A DNA stretch of 64,000 bases, from assembly GCA_037200445.1 (NCBI GenBank), contig JBBCGH010000001.1, positions 930,001 to 994,000 on the forward strand, in the 5' to 3' direction. A model generated the notes under the pieces. It was not told the origin of the DNA. It did not search any database and saw only the letters and a list, made by a program, of their open reading frames with translations. Below, one piece after another: positions 27,921 to 40,047 of this stretch; the first letter of the stretch is position 1; the number at the start of each line of letters is the position of its first letter. Origin of the DNA: Alphaproteobacteria bacterium. GTDB lineage: Bacteria > Pseudomonadota > Alphaproteobacteria > Rhizobiales > Xanthobacteraceae. The translations under genes and the position numbers were made by a program.

Positions 27921-29297
27921 ATGCCGAAATTCGATGCCATCGTCATCGGGACGGGCCAGGCGGGACCACCGCTTGCCCGCCGTTTCGTCGCAGTCGGCCG
28001 CAAGGTCGCGGTGATCGAGCGCGGAAATTTTGGCGGGACCTGCGTCAACAATGGCTGCACGCCGACCAAGGCCATGATCGCGAGCGCCTACGCGGCGCAT
28101 GTGGCGCGGCGCCATGCGGATTACGGGGTGCGCATCGGCGGCCCGATCGCGGTGGACATGAAAGCCGTGAAGGCGCGCAAGGACGCCATCGTCGCGCCGT
28201 CGCGCAACGGCGTGGAGCGCTCGCTCAAGGAGCTCGACGGCTGCACGGTCTTCCAGGGCCACGGCGCGTTCGTCGCGCCGAAGGCCGTGAAGGTCGGCGA
28301 GACGGTGCTGGAGTCCGAGCAAATCTTCATCAATGTCGGCGGGCGTCCGGCGGTGCCGCCGATGCCGGGCCTCGACCAGGCGCCCTACCTCACCAACGAG
28401 AGCATGATGGACGTGGACTTCCTGCCCGAGCATCTGATCGTGGTCGGCGGCAGCTACATCGGGCTCGAATTCGCGCAGATGTTCCGCCGCTTCGGGTCGC
28501 GGGTGACGATCGTCGAGATGGCACCGCGCCTGATTGCACGCGAGGACGAGGACGTCTCGCTGGGCGTCGCCGACGTGCTGGAAGGCGAGGGGATCGAGCT
28601 GCGGTTGAACGCGACATGCCTGTCAGTCTCGAAGCGATTCGACGGCATTGCGGTAAACCTCGACTGCGCCGAAAGCGCACCGCAGGTTGTCGGCTCGCAC
28701 CTGCTGCTTGCGGTGGGGCGGCGGCCGAACACTGACGATCTCGGCCTCGACAAAGCTGGCATCGCGACGGATCAGCGCGGCACCATCACGGTGGACGACA
28801 GGCTGCAGACCAATGTGCCCGGCATCTTCGCGCTCGGCGACTGCAACGGGCGCGGCGCGTTCACGCACACCTCCTGGAACGACTTCGAGATCGTGGCTGC
28901 GAATTTGCTCGACGGCGAGGATCGTCGCGTGACCGAGCGGGTGCCGGCCTACGCGCTCTATACCGACCCGCCGCTCGGCCGCTGCGGCATGACCGAAGGC
29001 GAGGTGCGCAAGTCCGGCCGTCCCGCGCTGATCGCCACCATGCCGATGGAGGACGTGAGCCGCGCCTTCGAGAAGGGCGAGACCAACGGCTTCATGAAGA
29101 TACTGGTCGACAAGGAGACCAGGCAGTTCCTCGGCGCGTCGTTCTTGGGATTGAACGGCGACGAGATCATCCACACCGTGCTCGACCAGATGTACGCCAA
29201 GGCCCCATACACCGTGATGATGCGCGCGATGCACATCCATCCGACGGTGAGCGAGCTGCTGCCGACGATGCTGCAGGAGCTGAGGGAGCTGGAGTAG
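27921..29297 (+). CDS. FAD-dependent pyridine nucleotide-disulfide oxidoreductase (mercuric reductase-like)
   Basis: A 458-residue class I flavoprotein reductase. FAD motif GTGQAG (10-15), redox pair Cys41-Cys46 in GGTCVNNGC, second Rossmann VVGGSYIGLEFAQMF, and the C-terminal HIHPTVSELLP with the His-Pro-Thr of the dimer active site. It lacks the heavy-metal domain and the C-terminal vicinal cysteines of true MerA, so mercury reduction is unlikely. ATG 27921 is preferred for its GGAGG. The physiological disulfide substrate is unknown. Confidence 0.87.
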   Translation: MPKFDAIVIGTGQAGPPLARRFVAVGRKVAVIERGNFGGTCVNNGCTPTKAMIASAYAAHVARRHADYGVRIGGPIAVDMKAVKARKDAIVAPSRNGVERSLKELDGCTVFQGHGAFVAPKAVKVGETVLESEQIFINVGGRPAVPPMPGLDQAPYLTNESMMDVDFLPEHLIVVGGSYIGLEFAQMFRRFGSRVTIVEMAPRLIAREDEDVSLGVADVLEGEGIELRLNATCLSVSKRFDGIAVNLDCAESAPQVVGSHLLLAVGRRPNTDDLGLDKAGIATDQRGTITVDDRLQTNVPGIFALGDCNGRGAFTHTSWNDFEIVAANLLDGEDRRVTERVPAYALYTDPPLGRCGMTEGEVRKSGRPALIATMPMEDVSRAFEKGETNGFMKILVDKETRQFLGASFLGLNGDEIIHTVLDQMYAKAPYTVMMRAMHIHPTVSELLPTMLQELRELE

Positions 29298-29307
29298 CGC
29301 TCCGCTG

Positions 29308-29355
29308 CCATCCTTCGAGACGCCATGCTTCGCACGGCTCCTGAGAGGATGAGGT
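29308..29355. repeat. CCATCCTTCGAGACGC intergenic repeat, copy 1
   Basis: CCATCCTTCGAGACGC opens the unit and GCTCCTGAGAGGATGAGGT closes it. The reverse complement of 45717-45761 matches over both arms. It lies in the 146-base gap between the flavoprotein reductase and the SDR gene. Apart from it the gap shows nothing clear. Confidence 0.7.
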
Positions 29356-29443
29356 CCGGTGGTTTCCGCCCCGCGAAACCCCTCACCTTGCCGCGGCCCG
29401 CCCGCCATGCATCATTCCCGAGAAAGCACAAGGGAGCACGCCC

Positions 29444-30208
29444 ATGGCCTCGCCGTTCAGCCTCGACAACAAGGTCGCCATCGTCACCGGCTCGAGCCGC
29501 GGCATCGGACGCTCGATCGCCGAGCATTGCGCGGCGCTCGGCGCCAAGGTTGTGGTGTCGAGCCGCAAGGCCGACGCCTGCGAGGAGGTCGCGGGCGGCA
29601 TCAAGGGGAAGGGCGGCGAGGCGACCGTCATCCCGTGCAACATCTCACGCAAGCCGGAGGTGGAGGCGCTGATCGCCGGAACCGTGACGCAATACGGCGG
29701 GGTCGACATCCTGGTCTGCAACGCCGCCGTGAACCCGTATTTCGGTCCACTCGGCGGGATTTCCGACGAGCAGTTCGACAAGATCATGGCCTCGAACATC
29801 AAGAGCAATCTGTGGCTCGCGAATCTCGCGATCCCGCATCTCGTCTCGCGCGGCGGCGGTTCGGTGATCATTATCTCGTCGATCGGCGGCATCCGCGGTT
29901 CGGGAATGCTCGGTGCCTACGGCATCTCGAAGGCGGCCGACTTCTCGCTCGCGCGCAGCCTCGCGGTCGAATGGGGGCCGAAGAACGTGCGCGTCAACTG
30001 CATCGCGCCGGGCCTGGTCAAGACTGATTTCGCGCGCGCGCTGTGGGAGGACGAGGCGAACGTCGCAAAGCGCAATGCCGCGACCCCGTTGCGCCGCATC
30101 GGCATGCCGGACGAGATCGGCGGCGTCGCGGCGTTCCTGGCGGGGCCGGCGGCGAGCTTCATCACCGGCCAGGTGATCGTGGCGGATGGCGGCGTGACGA
30201 TTGCTTAA
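29444..30208 (+). CDS. SDR family oxidoreductase
   Basis: A 254-residue classical SDR: cofactor motif TGSSRGIG, VCNAAVN, catalytic Ser in IIISSIGG, and YGISK. The C-terminal segment ITGQVIVADGGVT is usual. The overall pattern is close to the DHRS4-like dehydrogenases that act on carbonyl or 3-hydroxyacyl substrates. AAGGGAG precedes the ATG. It converges on the beta-oxidation operon, whose last gene ends 39 bases away; a shared pathway is possible but unproven. Confidence 0.88.
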   Translation: MASPFSLDNKVAIVTGSSRGIGRSIAEHCAALGAKVVVSSRKADACEEVAGGIKGKGGEATVIPCNISRKPEVEALIAGTVTQYGGVDILVCNAAVNPYFGPLGGISDEQFDKIMASNIKSNLWLANLAIPHLVSRGGGSVIIISSIGGIRGSGMLGAYGISKAADFSLARSLAVEWGPKNVRVNCIAPGLVKTDFARALWEDEANVAKRNAATPLRRIGMPDEIGGVAAFLAGPAASFITGQVIVADGGVTIA

Positions 30209-30247
30209 ATCCTCCCCTTTCAGGGGAGGAATAAGGAGATGCCTCGC

Positions 30248-31486
30248 CTACTTCTTCTGACTCCGGTCTTCGTACTTGCGCAGCTCCAGCCGCGCCACCG
30301 CCTCCTCGTGCACGGCGTCGGGGCCGTCCACGATGCGCATCGTGCGCGTGCGCGCATAGGCGTAGGCCAGATGGAAGTCCTGTGATACGCCGCCGCCGCC
30401 ATGCACCTGGATGGCGCGGTCGACCAGCTTCTGCGCCATCTTCGGCGCCACCACCTTGATCATCGCGATCTCGCGGCGCGCCGCCTTGTTGCCGACGGTG
30501 TCCATCATGTGTGCGGCATGCAGCGTGAGCAGGCGGGACTGCTCGATCTCCATGCGCGATTCCGCGATCCACTGGCGCGTGACACCCTGTTCGGCGATCG
30601 TCTTGCCGAACGCCGTGCGCGACATCGCACGCTGGCAGAGCGATTCCAGCGTGCGCTCCGCCAAGCCGATGGTGCGCATGCAGTGATGGATGCGGCCGGG
30701 GCCGAGGCGCCCTTGCGCGATCTCGAAGCCGCGGCCTTCGCCGAGCAGCATGTTGGAGGCCGGAACGCGCACGTTCTCGAACGTCACCTCGCCGTGGCCG
30801 TGCGGAGCGTCGTCATAGCCGAACACGTGGAGCGAGCGCAGCACCTTCACGCCCGGCGTATCCGCCGGCACCAGGATCATCGACTGGCGCCTGTGCTTCT
30901 CGGAATTGTCCGGGTCGGTCTGCCCCATGAAGATGAAGATCTTGCAGCGCTTGTCGGGCGCGCCCGAGGTCCACCACTTGCGGCCGTTGATCACGTAATG
31001 ATCGCCGTCGCGCTTGATCGAGGAGCGGATGTTGGTGGCGTCCGAGGAGGCGACGGCGGGCTCGGTCATCGCGAAGGCGGAGCGGATCTTCCCGTCCATC
31101 AAGGGCTCGAGCCACTGCTTCTTCTGCTCCGGCGTGCCGTAGAGGATCAGCGTCTCCATGTTGCCGGTGTCGGGCGCCGAGCAGTTGAACGGCTCGCCGC
31201 CGATCGGCGACCGGCCCATTAACTCACAGATGCTCGCGTATTCGAGGTTGGTGAGCGAATCCGGATAGTGCTTCTTCGGCAGAAACATGTTCCAGAGTCC
31301 GGCCTTCCTCGCCTTCGCCTTCAGCTCCTCCATGATCGGCGGCGAGGTCCAGCGATCGCCGCTCTTGTCGAGCTGCTCGTGATAGGTGTGCTCGGCCGGA
31401 ATGATGTGTTCGTGCAGGAACGCTTTCACGCGCTCCCCGATCTCGATCGCCTTCTGGCTCGGCGGCGGCAGCACCGGAATGGACAT
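30248..31486 (-). CDS. Acyl-CoA dehydrogenase
   Basis: A 412-residue acyl-CoA dehydrogenase with [15 protein letters not shown] and [13 protein letters not shown] for FAD and substrate binding, and [19 protein letters not shown] near the C-terminus. It has the long N-terminal helical region ([17 protein letters not shown]) seen in members that act on larger acyl-CoAs. It is the last gene of the leftward beta-oxidation operon, separated from the small-subunit dehydrogenase by a GCGCGTGATC hairpin repeat. Substrate unknown. Confidence 0.9.
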   Translation of the reverse strand: MSIPVLPPPSQKAIEIGERVKAFLHEHIIPAEHTYHEQLDKSGDRWTSPPIMEELKAKARKAGLWNMFLPKKHYPDSLTNLEYASICELMGRSPIGGEPFNCSAPDTGNMETLILYGTPEQKKQWLEPLMDGKIRSAFAMTEPAVASSDATNIRSSIKRDGDHYVINGRKWWTSGAPDKRCKIFIFMGQTDPDNSEKHRRQSMILVPADTPGVKVLRSLHVFGYDDAPHGHGEVTFENVRVPASNMLLGEGRGFEIAQGRLGPGRIHHCMRTIGLAERTLESLCQRAMSRTAFGKTIAEQGVTRQWIAESRMEIEQSRLLTLHAAHMMDTVGNKAARREIAMIKVVAPKMAQKLVDRAIQVHGGGGVSQDFHLAYAYARTRTMRIVDGPDAVHEEAVARLELRKYEDRSQKK

Positions 31487-31510
31487 GTAACTCTCCCGTT
31501 ATTTCTCTTT

Positions 31511-31559
31511 GCGCGTGATCTTATCCGAAAACCGCTTCACACTTTTCGGGATCACGCGC
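31511..31559. repeat. GCATGATC-family hairpin repeat overlapping a stop codon
   Basis: Outer arms GCGCGTGATC (31511-31520) and GATCACGCGC (31550-31559) pair perfectly, and the core carries CCGAAAACCG and CACTTTTCGG. Compared with other copies, both outer arms have changed together (GTGATC with GATCAC). The right arm overlaps the stop and last codons of the dehydrogenase at 31552. Confidence 0.8.
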
Positions 31560-32703
31560 GGCCGATCACCCCGCCCATGCGGGCGAGCGCCACGAGATGG
31601 TGGTCGGCGTCGCCGAAGGTCTTGTCGATCATGGTGGCGCGCTTGAAGTAGTGGCCGACCTTGTATTCCATGGTCATGCCGATGCCGCCGTGGAGCTGGA
31701 TCGCGCCTTCGCCGACGATCTTCGCGGAGCGTCCGATCTGCACCTTGGCGGCGGAAATCGACTTGCGCCGCTCGGCCGCGTTCTCATCTTCGCTCATCAT
31801 GGTGGCGAGCATCGCCATCGAGCGCGCCTGTTCGAGCGCGATCAGCATCTCGCCGGCACGGTGCTGCAGCACCTGGAAATTGCCGATCGGCACGCCGAAC
31901 TGCTTGCGCTGCTTCAGATAGTCGACGGTGAGCTCGTGCATGGCGCTCATCGCGCCGACAGCTTCGGCCGCGAGCGCCGCGATGCCTGAGTCCACGACCT
32001 GCTCGATCAGCGGATAGGCGTTGCCCGGCTCGCCGATGACGGCGTCGGGGCCGACCTTGACGTTCTGCAGCGTGACTTCGGCGGCGCGCAGGCCGTCCAT
32101 GGTCGGATAGCCGCGCCGCGACACACCGCTCGCTTTGGCGTCGACGAGGAAGAGACCGATGCCGTTCCTGGCGCGCTGCTCGCCCGAGACACGGGCGGAG
32201 ACGATCAGTCTGTCGGCGACGTCGCCATGCACCGCGAGGCTTTTCTCGCCGCTGAGCACGTAGCCGGCGCCGTCCTTCTTGGCGGTCGCCGCGACGTCCG
32301 CGAGGTCGTAGCGTGCCTGCCGCTCGATATGGGCGAACGAGAGCAGCGTCTCGCCGGACGCGACCTTCGGCAGCACATCGTTCTTCACGGCATCGCTCCC
32401 GCCGCGCCGCAAAAACCCGCCGCCCATTACGACCGTCGCGAAATAAGGCTCGAGCGCGAGTGCGCGGCCGAACGCCTCCATCACGATCATGGTCTCGACC
32501 GGTCCGCCGCCGACACCGCCGTGCTCCTCCGCGAAGGGGAGCGCGGTCAGACCGAGGTCGACGTATTGCCGCCACATGTCGCGGCTCCAGCCCTCGGTCT
32601 CCTTCATGTATTTTTTGCGCGTCTCGAACTCGTAGCGCTGTGTACACAGCCGCTCGACCGAGTCCTTCAGCAGGCGCTGCTCTTCGGAAAGCTCGAAGTC
32701 CAT
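31552..32703 (-). CDS. Acyl-CoA dehydrogenase, small-subunit (PimD-like)
   Basis: A 383-residue dehydrogenase. ATG 32703 (MDFELSEEQRLLKDSV) is chosen because it has AGAGAG upstream and the family N-terminus; the longer frame reads through a repeat. GGGPVETMIVMEAFGRALAL and AIQLHGGIGMTMEYKVGHYF are characteristic of the small subunit of two-gene dehydrogenases such as pimeloyl-CoA dehydrogenase. It follows the large-subunit gene and probably forms a heteromer with it. The stop codon lies within a hairpin repeat. Confidence 0.88.
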   Translation of the reverse strand: MDFELSEEQRLLKDSVERLCTQRYEFETRKKYMKETEGWSRDMWRQYVDLGLTALPFAEEHGGVGGGPVETMIVMEAFGRALALEPYFATVVMGGGFLRRGGSDAVKNDVLPKVASGETLLSFAHIERQARYDLADVAATAKKDGAGYVLSGEKSLAVHGDVADRLIVSARVSGEQRARNGIGLFLVDAKASGVSRRGYPTMDGLRAAEVTLQNVKVGPDAVIGEPGNAYPLIEQVVDSGIAALAAEAVGAMSAMHELTVDYLKQRKQFGVPIGNFQVLQHRAGEMLIALEQARSMAMLATMMSEDENAAERRKSISAAKVQIGRSAKIVGEGAIQLHGGIGMTMEYKVGHYFKRATMIDKTFGDADHHLVALARMGGVIGRA

Positions 32704-32725
32704 CTCTCTACTTCCACACAACTGT

Positions 32726-32835
32726 GTCCCGGGCGCAATGCAGCACGAAGTGGTGCATTGCCGACCCGGGACCCCGGTTAGAAACCTGGACCCCGGATCG
32801 CGGTGCATCGCTGGCGCGCTGCACCGCGTCCGGGG
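32726..32835. repeat. Compound hairpin repeat (CCCGGG/GTGGTGC family), copy 2
   Basis: First hairpin from GTCCCGGG (32726) to CCCGGGAC (32772) around GCAATGCAGCACGAAGTGG; second from CCCCGGA (32791) to TCCGGGG (32835) with inner arms GCGGTGCA and TGCACCGC. It has the same two-hairpin plan as 22448-22572 and fills the gap between the two acyl-CoA dehydrogenase genes inside the operon. Confidence 0.75.
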
Positions 32836-32842
32836 AACGCAA

Positions 32843-34045
32843 CTACAGTCCGAGTATCGCCTTCGCGATGATGTTCTTCTGGATCTCGTTCGAGCCGCCG
32901 TAGATCGATATCTTGCGCCAGTTGAAGTATTGCGGCGCGAGCGGCGGTGCGTAGTCCGGCCCGATCGGGGGCTCGTTCCAGCGGTCGTCGTGACGGAATT
33001 GATCGGGCAGCGCGTAAGGGCCGATCGCCTCCATCAACAGCTCCGAGATGTTCTGCTGGATCTCCGAGCCCTTGATCTTGAGGATCGACGACGCAGGATC
33101 CGGCTTGTTGCTGCGCCCGCGCGAACGCTCGGCCGCGACGACGCGAAGCTGCGTCATCTCCAGCGCCTTGAGCTCCACCTCGATTGCCGCGATCTTCGTG
33201 GCGAAACGCTCGTCCTCGATCAGCGGCTTGTCGCCGACGCGCTCAAACGACGCGATCTCGCGCAAGCGCCGCACCTGCGCCTTGGAAGCGCCGACGCGCG
33301 CGATGCCGCTTCTCTCATTGCCGAGCAGGAACTTGGCGCAGTCCCAGCCCTTGTTCTCTTCGTAAATGCGGTTCTCGACCGGCACCTTCACGTCATTGAA
33401 GAAGACTTCGTTGACCTCATGACTGCCGTCGATGGTCTGGATCGGCCGTACCGTGATGCCGGGCGTCTTCATGTCGCAAAGAATGAACGTGATGCCTTCC
33501 TGCTTCTTCGCCGCGGTGTCGGTGCGCGCCAGCACGAAGATCCAGTCGGCGTACTGCGCGCTGGTGGTCCAGGTTTTCTGTCCATTGATGATGTAATGGT
33601 CGCCCTCGCGTTTCGCTGAGGTCTTGAGCGAGGCGAGGTCGGAGCCCGCGCCCGGCTCGGAGAAGCCCTGGCACCACCAGTCATCGAGATTGAGGATGCG
33701 CGGCAGATACTTCTTCTTCTGGTCCTCGCGGGCAAACTGGATGATGACCGGACCGACCATCGAGACGCCGAACGGCAGGGCCTCGGGCGCCGGGGCCTGC
33801 TGGATCTCCTCCTTGAAGATGTAGAGCTGCACCGGGCTCCAGCCCGTGCCGCCGTACTCCTTCGGCCAATGCGGCGCCGCCCAGCCCTTCTTGTTGAGGA
33901 TGCGCTGCCAGGTGACGATGTCTTCCTTGACGTAGCGGATGCCCTCCGCTGCCTTCTTGCGGATGTGATCCGGCAGGTTCTCCTTGATGAAGGAGCGCAC
34001 TTCCTCGCGGAACGCGCTTTCTTCCGGTGTGAAGCGAAGGTCCAT
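32843..34045 (-). CDS. Acyl-CoA dehydrogenase, large-subunit (PimC-like)
   Basis: A 400-residue dehydrogenase: CQGFSEPGAGSDLASLKT and INGQKTWTTSAQYADW for FAD and substrate, and ISIYGGSNEIQKNIIAK at the C-terminus. A Gly replaces the Glu of the usual YEG motif, as in many members of this subfamily, where the base lies elsewhere. Paired with the shorter gene at 31552 it resembles the pimC/pimD pair for dicarboxylyl-CoA in Rhodopseudomonas. It follows the thiolase by 15 bases. Confidence 0.88.
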   Translation of the reverse strand: MDLRFTPEESAFREEVRSFIKENLPDHIRKKAAEGIRYVKEDIVTWQRILNKKGWAAPHWPKEYGGTGWSPVQLYIFKEEIQQAPAPEALPFGVSMVGPVIIQFAREDQKKKYLPRILNLDDWWCQGFSEPGAGSDLASLKTSAKREGDHYIINGQKTWTTSAQYADWIFVLARTDTAAKKQEGITFILCDMKTPGITVRPIQTIDGSHEVNEVFFNDVKVPVENRIYEENKGWDCAKFLLGNERSGIARVGASKAQVRRLREIASFERVGDKPLIEDERFATKIAAIEVELKALEMTQLRVVAAERSRGRSNKPDPASSILKIKGSEIQQNISELLMEAIGPYALPDQFRHDDRWNEPPIGPDYAPPLAPQYFNWRKISIYGGSNEIQKNIIAKAILGL

Positions 34046-34060
34046 GTTGCGCTCCCCGCG

Positions 34061-35239
<1,179 letters not shown>

Positions 35240-35271
35240 ATGTGGCTCCCTGAAAATGGTCCTTAGTTTAC

Positions 35272-35315
35272 GCGCGATCGGACGCAAAACCGGTATCCAC
35301 TTTTGCTGATCGCGC
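35272..35315. repeat. GCATGATC-family hairpin repeat at the end of the HADH gene
   Basis: Outer arms GCGCGATC (35272-35279) and GATCGCGC (35308-35315); core with GCAAAACCGG and TCCACTTTTGC. The last base of the repeat abuts the TGA of the HADH fusion gene. It separates that gene from the thiolase start. Confidence 0.75.
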
Positions 35316-37406
<2,091 letters not shown>

Positions 37407-37476
37407 GAGCGTATCGTCCCTGAGATTTTCTTTATCTATAGCAAGCTTCTGAGCCGCGCGCTGAGGCGCAAATAAA

Positions 37477-37493
37477 ATTCCGCGATGCGGAAT
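37477..37493. promoter_or_regulatory. Perfect inverted repeat, candidate IclR operator
   Basis: ATTCCGC-GAT-GCGGAAT is a perfect 7-bp inverted repeat with a 3-base spacer. It lies in the divergent gap (37407-37559) between the HADH gene and the IclR gene. The neighbouring IclR protein is the natural candidate, and binding here could control both directions. Confidence 0.6.
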
Positions 37494-37559
37494 GACGTTC
37501 TGCACATTGACCCCGACGCTAGGGTGTGGTGGTCTTGCTTGTCAAATGCGCACGTCAAG

Positions 37560-38423
37560 ATGCGCAACGCGCCCTTCGGCGCCCTGGGAGCGGGACGGTT
37601 GACCCTCGAAGTTGGTCACGAGTCATGGGACGTTGCGCCCGCGCATGGCGCGCGCGCTGCCGTTCATGGCGACCGCAAATTTGTCACCGCGTTGGCGCGC
37701 GGCCTCGAGGTGTTGCGCGTCTTCACGCCGACCGAAGGGCTGCTCGGCAACGGCGAGATCGCGGAACGCACCGGGTTACCGAAGCCGACGGTCTCGCGCC
37801 TCACCTATACGCTGACCAAGCTCGGCTATCTAAGCCACGTCGAGCGGCTCGCCAAATACCAGCTTGCGCCCGCGGCGCTCGCATTGGGGTACACGGCGCT
37901 TGCCAACATGCGCATCCGCCAGCTCGCCCGCACTCACATGCAGGAGGTAGCGGACTACGCGGGTGCCACGGTGGCGCTCGGCACGCGCGATCGCCTCGAC
38001 CTCATCTATCTGGAGCTCGCCCGCTCGAAGCACGGCGCGATGCTGCGCCTGATGCAGGGATCGCGCATTCCGATCGCCAACACCGCGATGGGGCGCGCCC
38101 TCATTGTCGGCATGCCGGAGAGCGAGCGCACCTGGCTGCTCGGTTACGTCAAGCGCCAGGAAGGCAAGAACTGGCCGAAGGTGAAAGCCACGATCGAGCG
38201 CGCCACCCGGGAGTTCGAAACGCGCGGCTTCACGCTCTCGCTCGGCGACTGGGAGCGCGACATCAACGCGGTCGGCGTGCCGCTCTGCTCGCCGGACGGC
38301 GTGTTCGCGTTCAATTGCGGCGCGCCGGCGTTTCATTTCACCCGCGAGAAACTGGAAACCGACATCGGGCCGCGTCTCGTCAACATGGTCCGCAATGTCG
38401 AAGTGGCACTGGGCGGCCGCTGA
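37560..38423 (+). CDS. IclR family transcriptional regulator
   Basis: About 287 residues. The winged helix is at FTPTEGLLGNGEIAERTGLP followed by KPTVSRLTYTLTKLGYL, and the IclR effector domain includes ATVALGTRDRLDLIYLE, RIPIANTAMGRALI and LGDWERDINAVGVPL. The start is uncertain: ATG 37560 is the last ATG before the DNA-binding domain, but a TTG at about 37599 has a better GGAG. It diverges from the beta-oxidation operon and precedes the Liv transporter, so it may regulate both. The effector is probably an acid or its CoA ester. Confidence 0.88.
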   Translation: MRNAPFGALGAGRLTLEVGHESWDVAPAHGARAAVHGDRKFVTALARGLEVLRVFTPTEGLLGNGEIAERTGLPKPTVSRLTYTLTKLGYLSHVERLAKYQLAPAALALGYTALANMRIRQLARTHMQEVADYAGATVALGTRDRLDLIYLELARSKHGAMLRLMQGSRIPIANTAMGRALIVGMPESERTWLLGYVKRQEGKNWPKVKATIERATREFETRGFTLSLGDWERDINAVGVPLCSPDGVFAFNCGAPAFHFTREKLETDIGPRLVNMVRNVEVALGGR

Positions 38424-38452
38424 AAGGCCGTCGGAGATCAAGAGGGAACGTC

Positions 38453-38509
38453 ATGGCTTGCATCACCACAATCCCGCCCGGTCTCCGCAATCTCGCTCTC
38501 TCCGCCTGA
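38453..38509 (+). CDS. Candidate 18-residue leader ORF before livG
   Basis: A small ORF, MACITTIPPGLRNLALSA, with a good ribosome-binding site AGAGGGAA six bases upstream. It ends seven bases before the livG ATG, which itself has no visible Shine-Dalgarno. This geometry suggests translational coupling, and the short Ile/Thr/Leu-containing peptide might be regulatory. It may equally be chance; there is no homologue to compare and the peptide is not strongly biased in composition. Confidence 0.35.
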   Translation: MACITTIPPGLRNLALSA

Positions 38510-38516
38510 CTCGCCC

Positions 38517-39329
38517 ATGTCGGTGCAGGCCGTGATGGACATGCCGCGCGTTGCGGCTGCGAATGCGCCGCTGATCGAGGTGCGCGACGTGACGGTGCGT
38601 TTCGGCGGCATCGTCGCGCTCGACAAGGTCTCGTTCACGATCGCCGAACATCAACTGCTCGGGCTGATCGGCCCGAACGGCGCCGGCAAGACCACGCTGT
38701 TCAACTGCTGCTCGCGCCTCTACACGCCGGTCTCTGGCGACATCGTGTTCGAGGGCCGCTCGATCCTCGACCGGCCGCCGCATCGCATCGCCGACATCGG
38801 CATCGGCCGCACGTTCCAGAATCTCGCGCTGTTCCGCACCATGTCGGTGCTGGACAACGTGCGCGTCGGCAGCCATCCGCTCGGCCGCACCGATTTCATG
38901 AGCAATGCGCTCAAGGTCCCGTGGACCCGGCGCGAGGAACAGACGCTCGCCGACATCGCCTGGGAGCTGATCGAGTTCCTCGATCTGACCGACGTCGCTT
39001 ACCGCCGCGTCGCCGACCTGCCGTTCGGCATCCAGAAGCGGGTCGAGCTTGCGCGCGCGCTCGCAGCGCGGCCGACGCTGTTGCTGCTCGACGAGCCGGC
39101 CGGCGGCCTCAATCACACTGAGATCAACGGGCTCGGCGCGCTGATCAAGCGCATCCGCGACGAGCGCCGCATCACCATTCTGCTCGTCGAGCATCACATG
39201 AGCATGGTGATGTCGATCTGCGACAAGGTCGTGGCGCTCGACTTTGGCAAGAAGATCGCCGAGGGGACGCCAGCCCAAGTGCAGAACGACGAAGAGGTGA
39301 TCCGCGCCTATCTCGGGACCACCAAATGA
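38517..39329 (+). CDS. livG: HAAT-family ABC transporter ATP-binding protein, LivG type
   Basis: A 270-residue ATPase with Walker A GPNGAGKTT, Walker B LLLLDEPAGGL and the shortened signature LPFGIQKRVELARAL usual for LivG. The H-loop is in LLVEHHMSM. There are three Met codons within the first nine residues, so the true start may be 38517, 38535 or 38541; none has a clear ribosome-binding site, consistent with coupling to the small ORF upstream. It overlaps livF by four bases (ATGA). Confidence 0.93.
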   Translation: MSVQAVMDMPRVAAANAPLIEVRDVTVRFGGIVALDKVSFTIAEHQLLGLIGPNGAGKTTLFNCCSRLYTPVSGDIVFEGRSILDRPPHRIADIGIGRTFQNLALFRTMSVLDNVRVGSHPLGRTDFMSNALKVPWTRREEQTLADIAWELIEFLDLTDVAYRRVADLPFGIQKRVELARALAARPTLLLLDEPAGGLNHTEINGLGALIKRIRDERRITILLVEHHMSMVMSICDKVVALDFGKKIAEGTPAQVQNDEEVIRAYLGTTK

Positions 39330-40039
39330 GCAAGCTGCTCGAAGCGCGCGAGCTCTGCGCCTTCTACGGGCCGACGCAGGTGCTGTTCGCGCTCGGCCTC
39401 GACGTGGAGGATGGCGGGATCACCACGCTGCTCGGCGCAAACGGCGCCGGCAAGACCACGACGCTGCGCTCGCTCTCCGGCATGTGCCGGACTTCCGGCG
39501 AGATCCGCTACGACGGAAAGCCGATCGGCGGCCGCGCCACCGAGGACATCGTGCGACTCGGCATCGCACACGTGCCGCAGGGCCGCGGCACATTCTCGCG
39601 CCAGACGGTCGAGGAGAATCTCCAGATCGGCGCTATGACGCGCTGGGGACGCGCCGAAATCGCGGCCGATATCGAGCGGGTGTACGGCTATTTCCCGCGC
39701 CTGAAGGAGCGCCGCACCCAGCAGGCCGGCACGCTTTCAGGCGGCGAGCAGCAGATGCTGGCAGTCGGGCGCGCCATGATGCTGCGTCCGCGCCTGATGC
39801 TGCTCGACGAGCCGTCGTTCGGTCTCGCGCCGCTGATCGTCGAGGAGCTGTTCGGCATCTTGCGCACGCTCAACAAGACCGAAAAGGTAAGCATGCTGCT
39901 GGTCGAGCAGAACGCATCGCTTGCGCTCGATCTTGCCGACCACGCCTACCTGATCGAGACCGGGCGGCTCGTGATGGAAGGCCCGGCGCAGCAACTCCGC
40001 GACGACGAGAACATCCGCAAGGCCTACCTCGGTTACTGA
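39326..40039 (+). CDS. livF: HAAT-family ABC transporter ATP-binding protein, LivF type
   Basis: A 237-residue ATPase: Walker A GANGAGKTT, signature LSGGEQQMLAVGRAM, Walker B LMLLDEPSFGLAP and H-loop VEQNAS. The ATG overlaps the livG stop. It completes the ATPase pair of the second Liv-type system. The operon order livG-livF-livH-livM-SBP differs from the first operon (SBP-HMGF), so the two systems are unlikely to be recent duplicates. Confidence 0.93.
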   Translation: MSKLLEARELCAFYGPTQVLFALGLDVEDGGITTLLGANGAGKTTTLRSLSGMCRTSGEIRYDGKPIGGRATEDIVRLGIAHVPQGRGTFSRQTVEENLQIGAMTRWGRAEIAADIERVYGYFPRLKERRTQQAGTLSGGEQQMLAVGRAMMLRPRLMLLDEPSFGLAPLIVEELFGILRTLNKTEKVSMLLVEQNASLALDLADHAYLIETGRLVMEGPAQQLRDDENIRKAYLGY

Positions 40040-40047
40040 GAGCGAAC

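Noticed and set aside
27921-29297. True mercuric reductase (MerA) in a mercury-resistance locus
   Set aside because: No N-terminal heavy-metal domain, no C-terminal Cys pair, and no other mer genes nearby.
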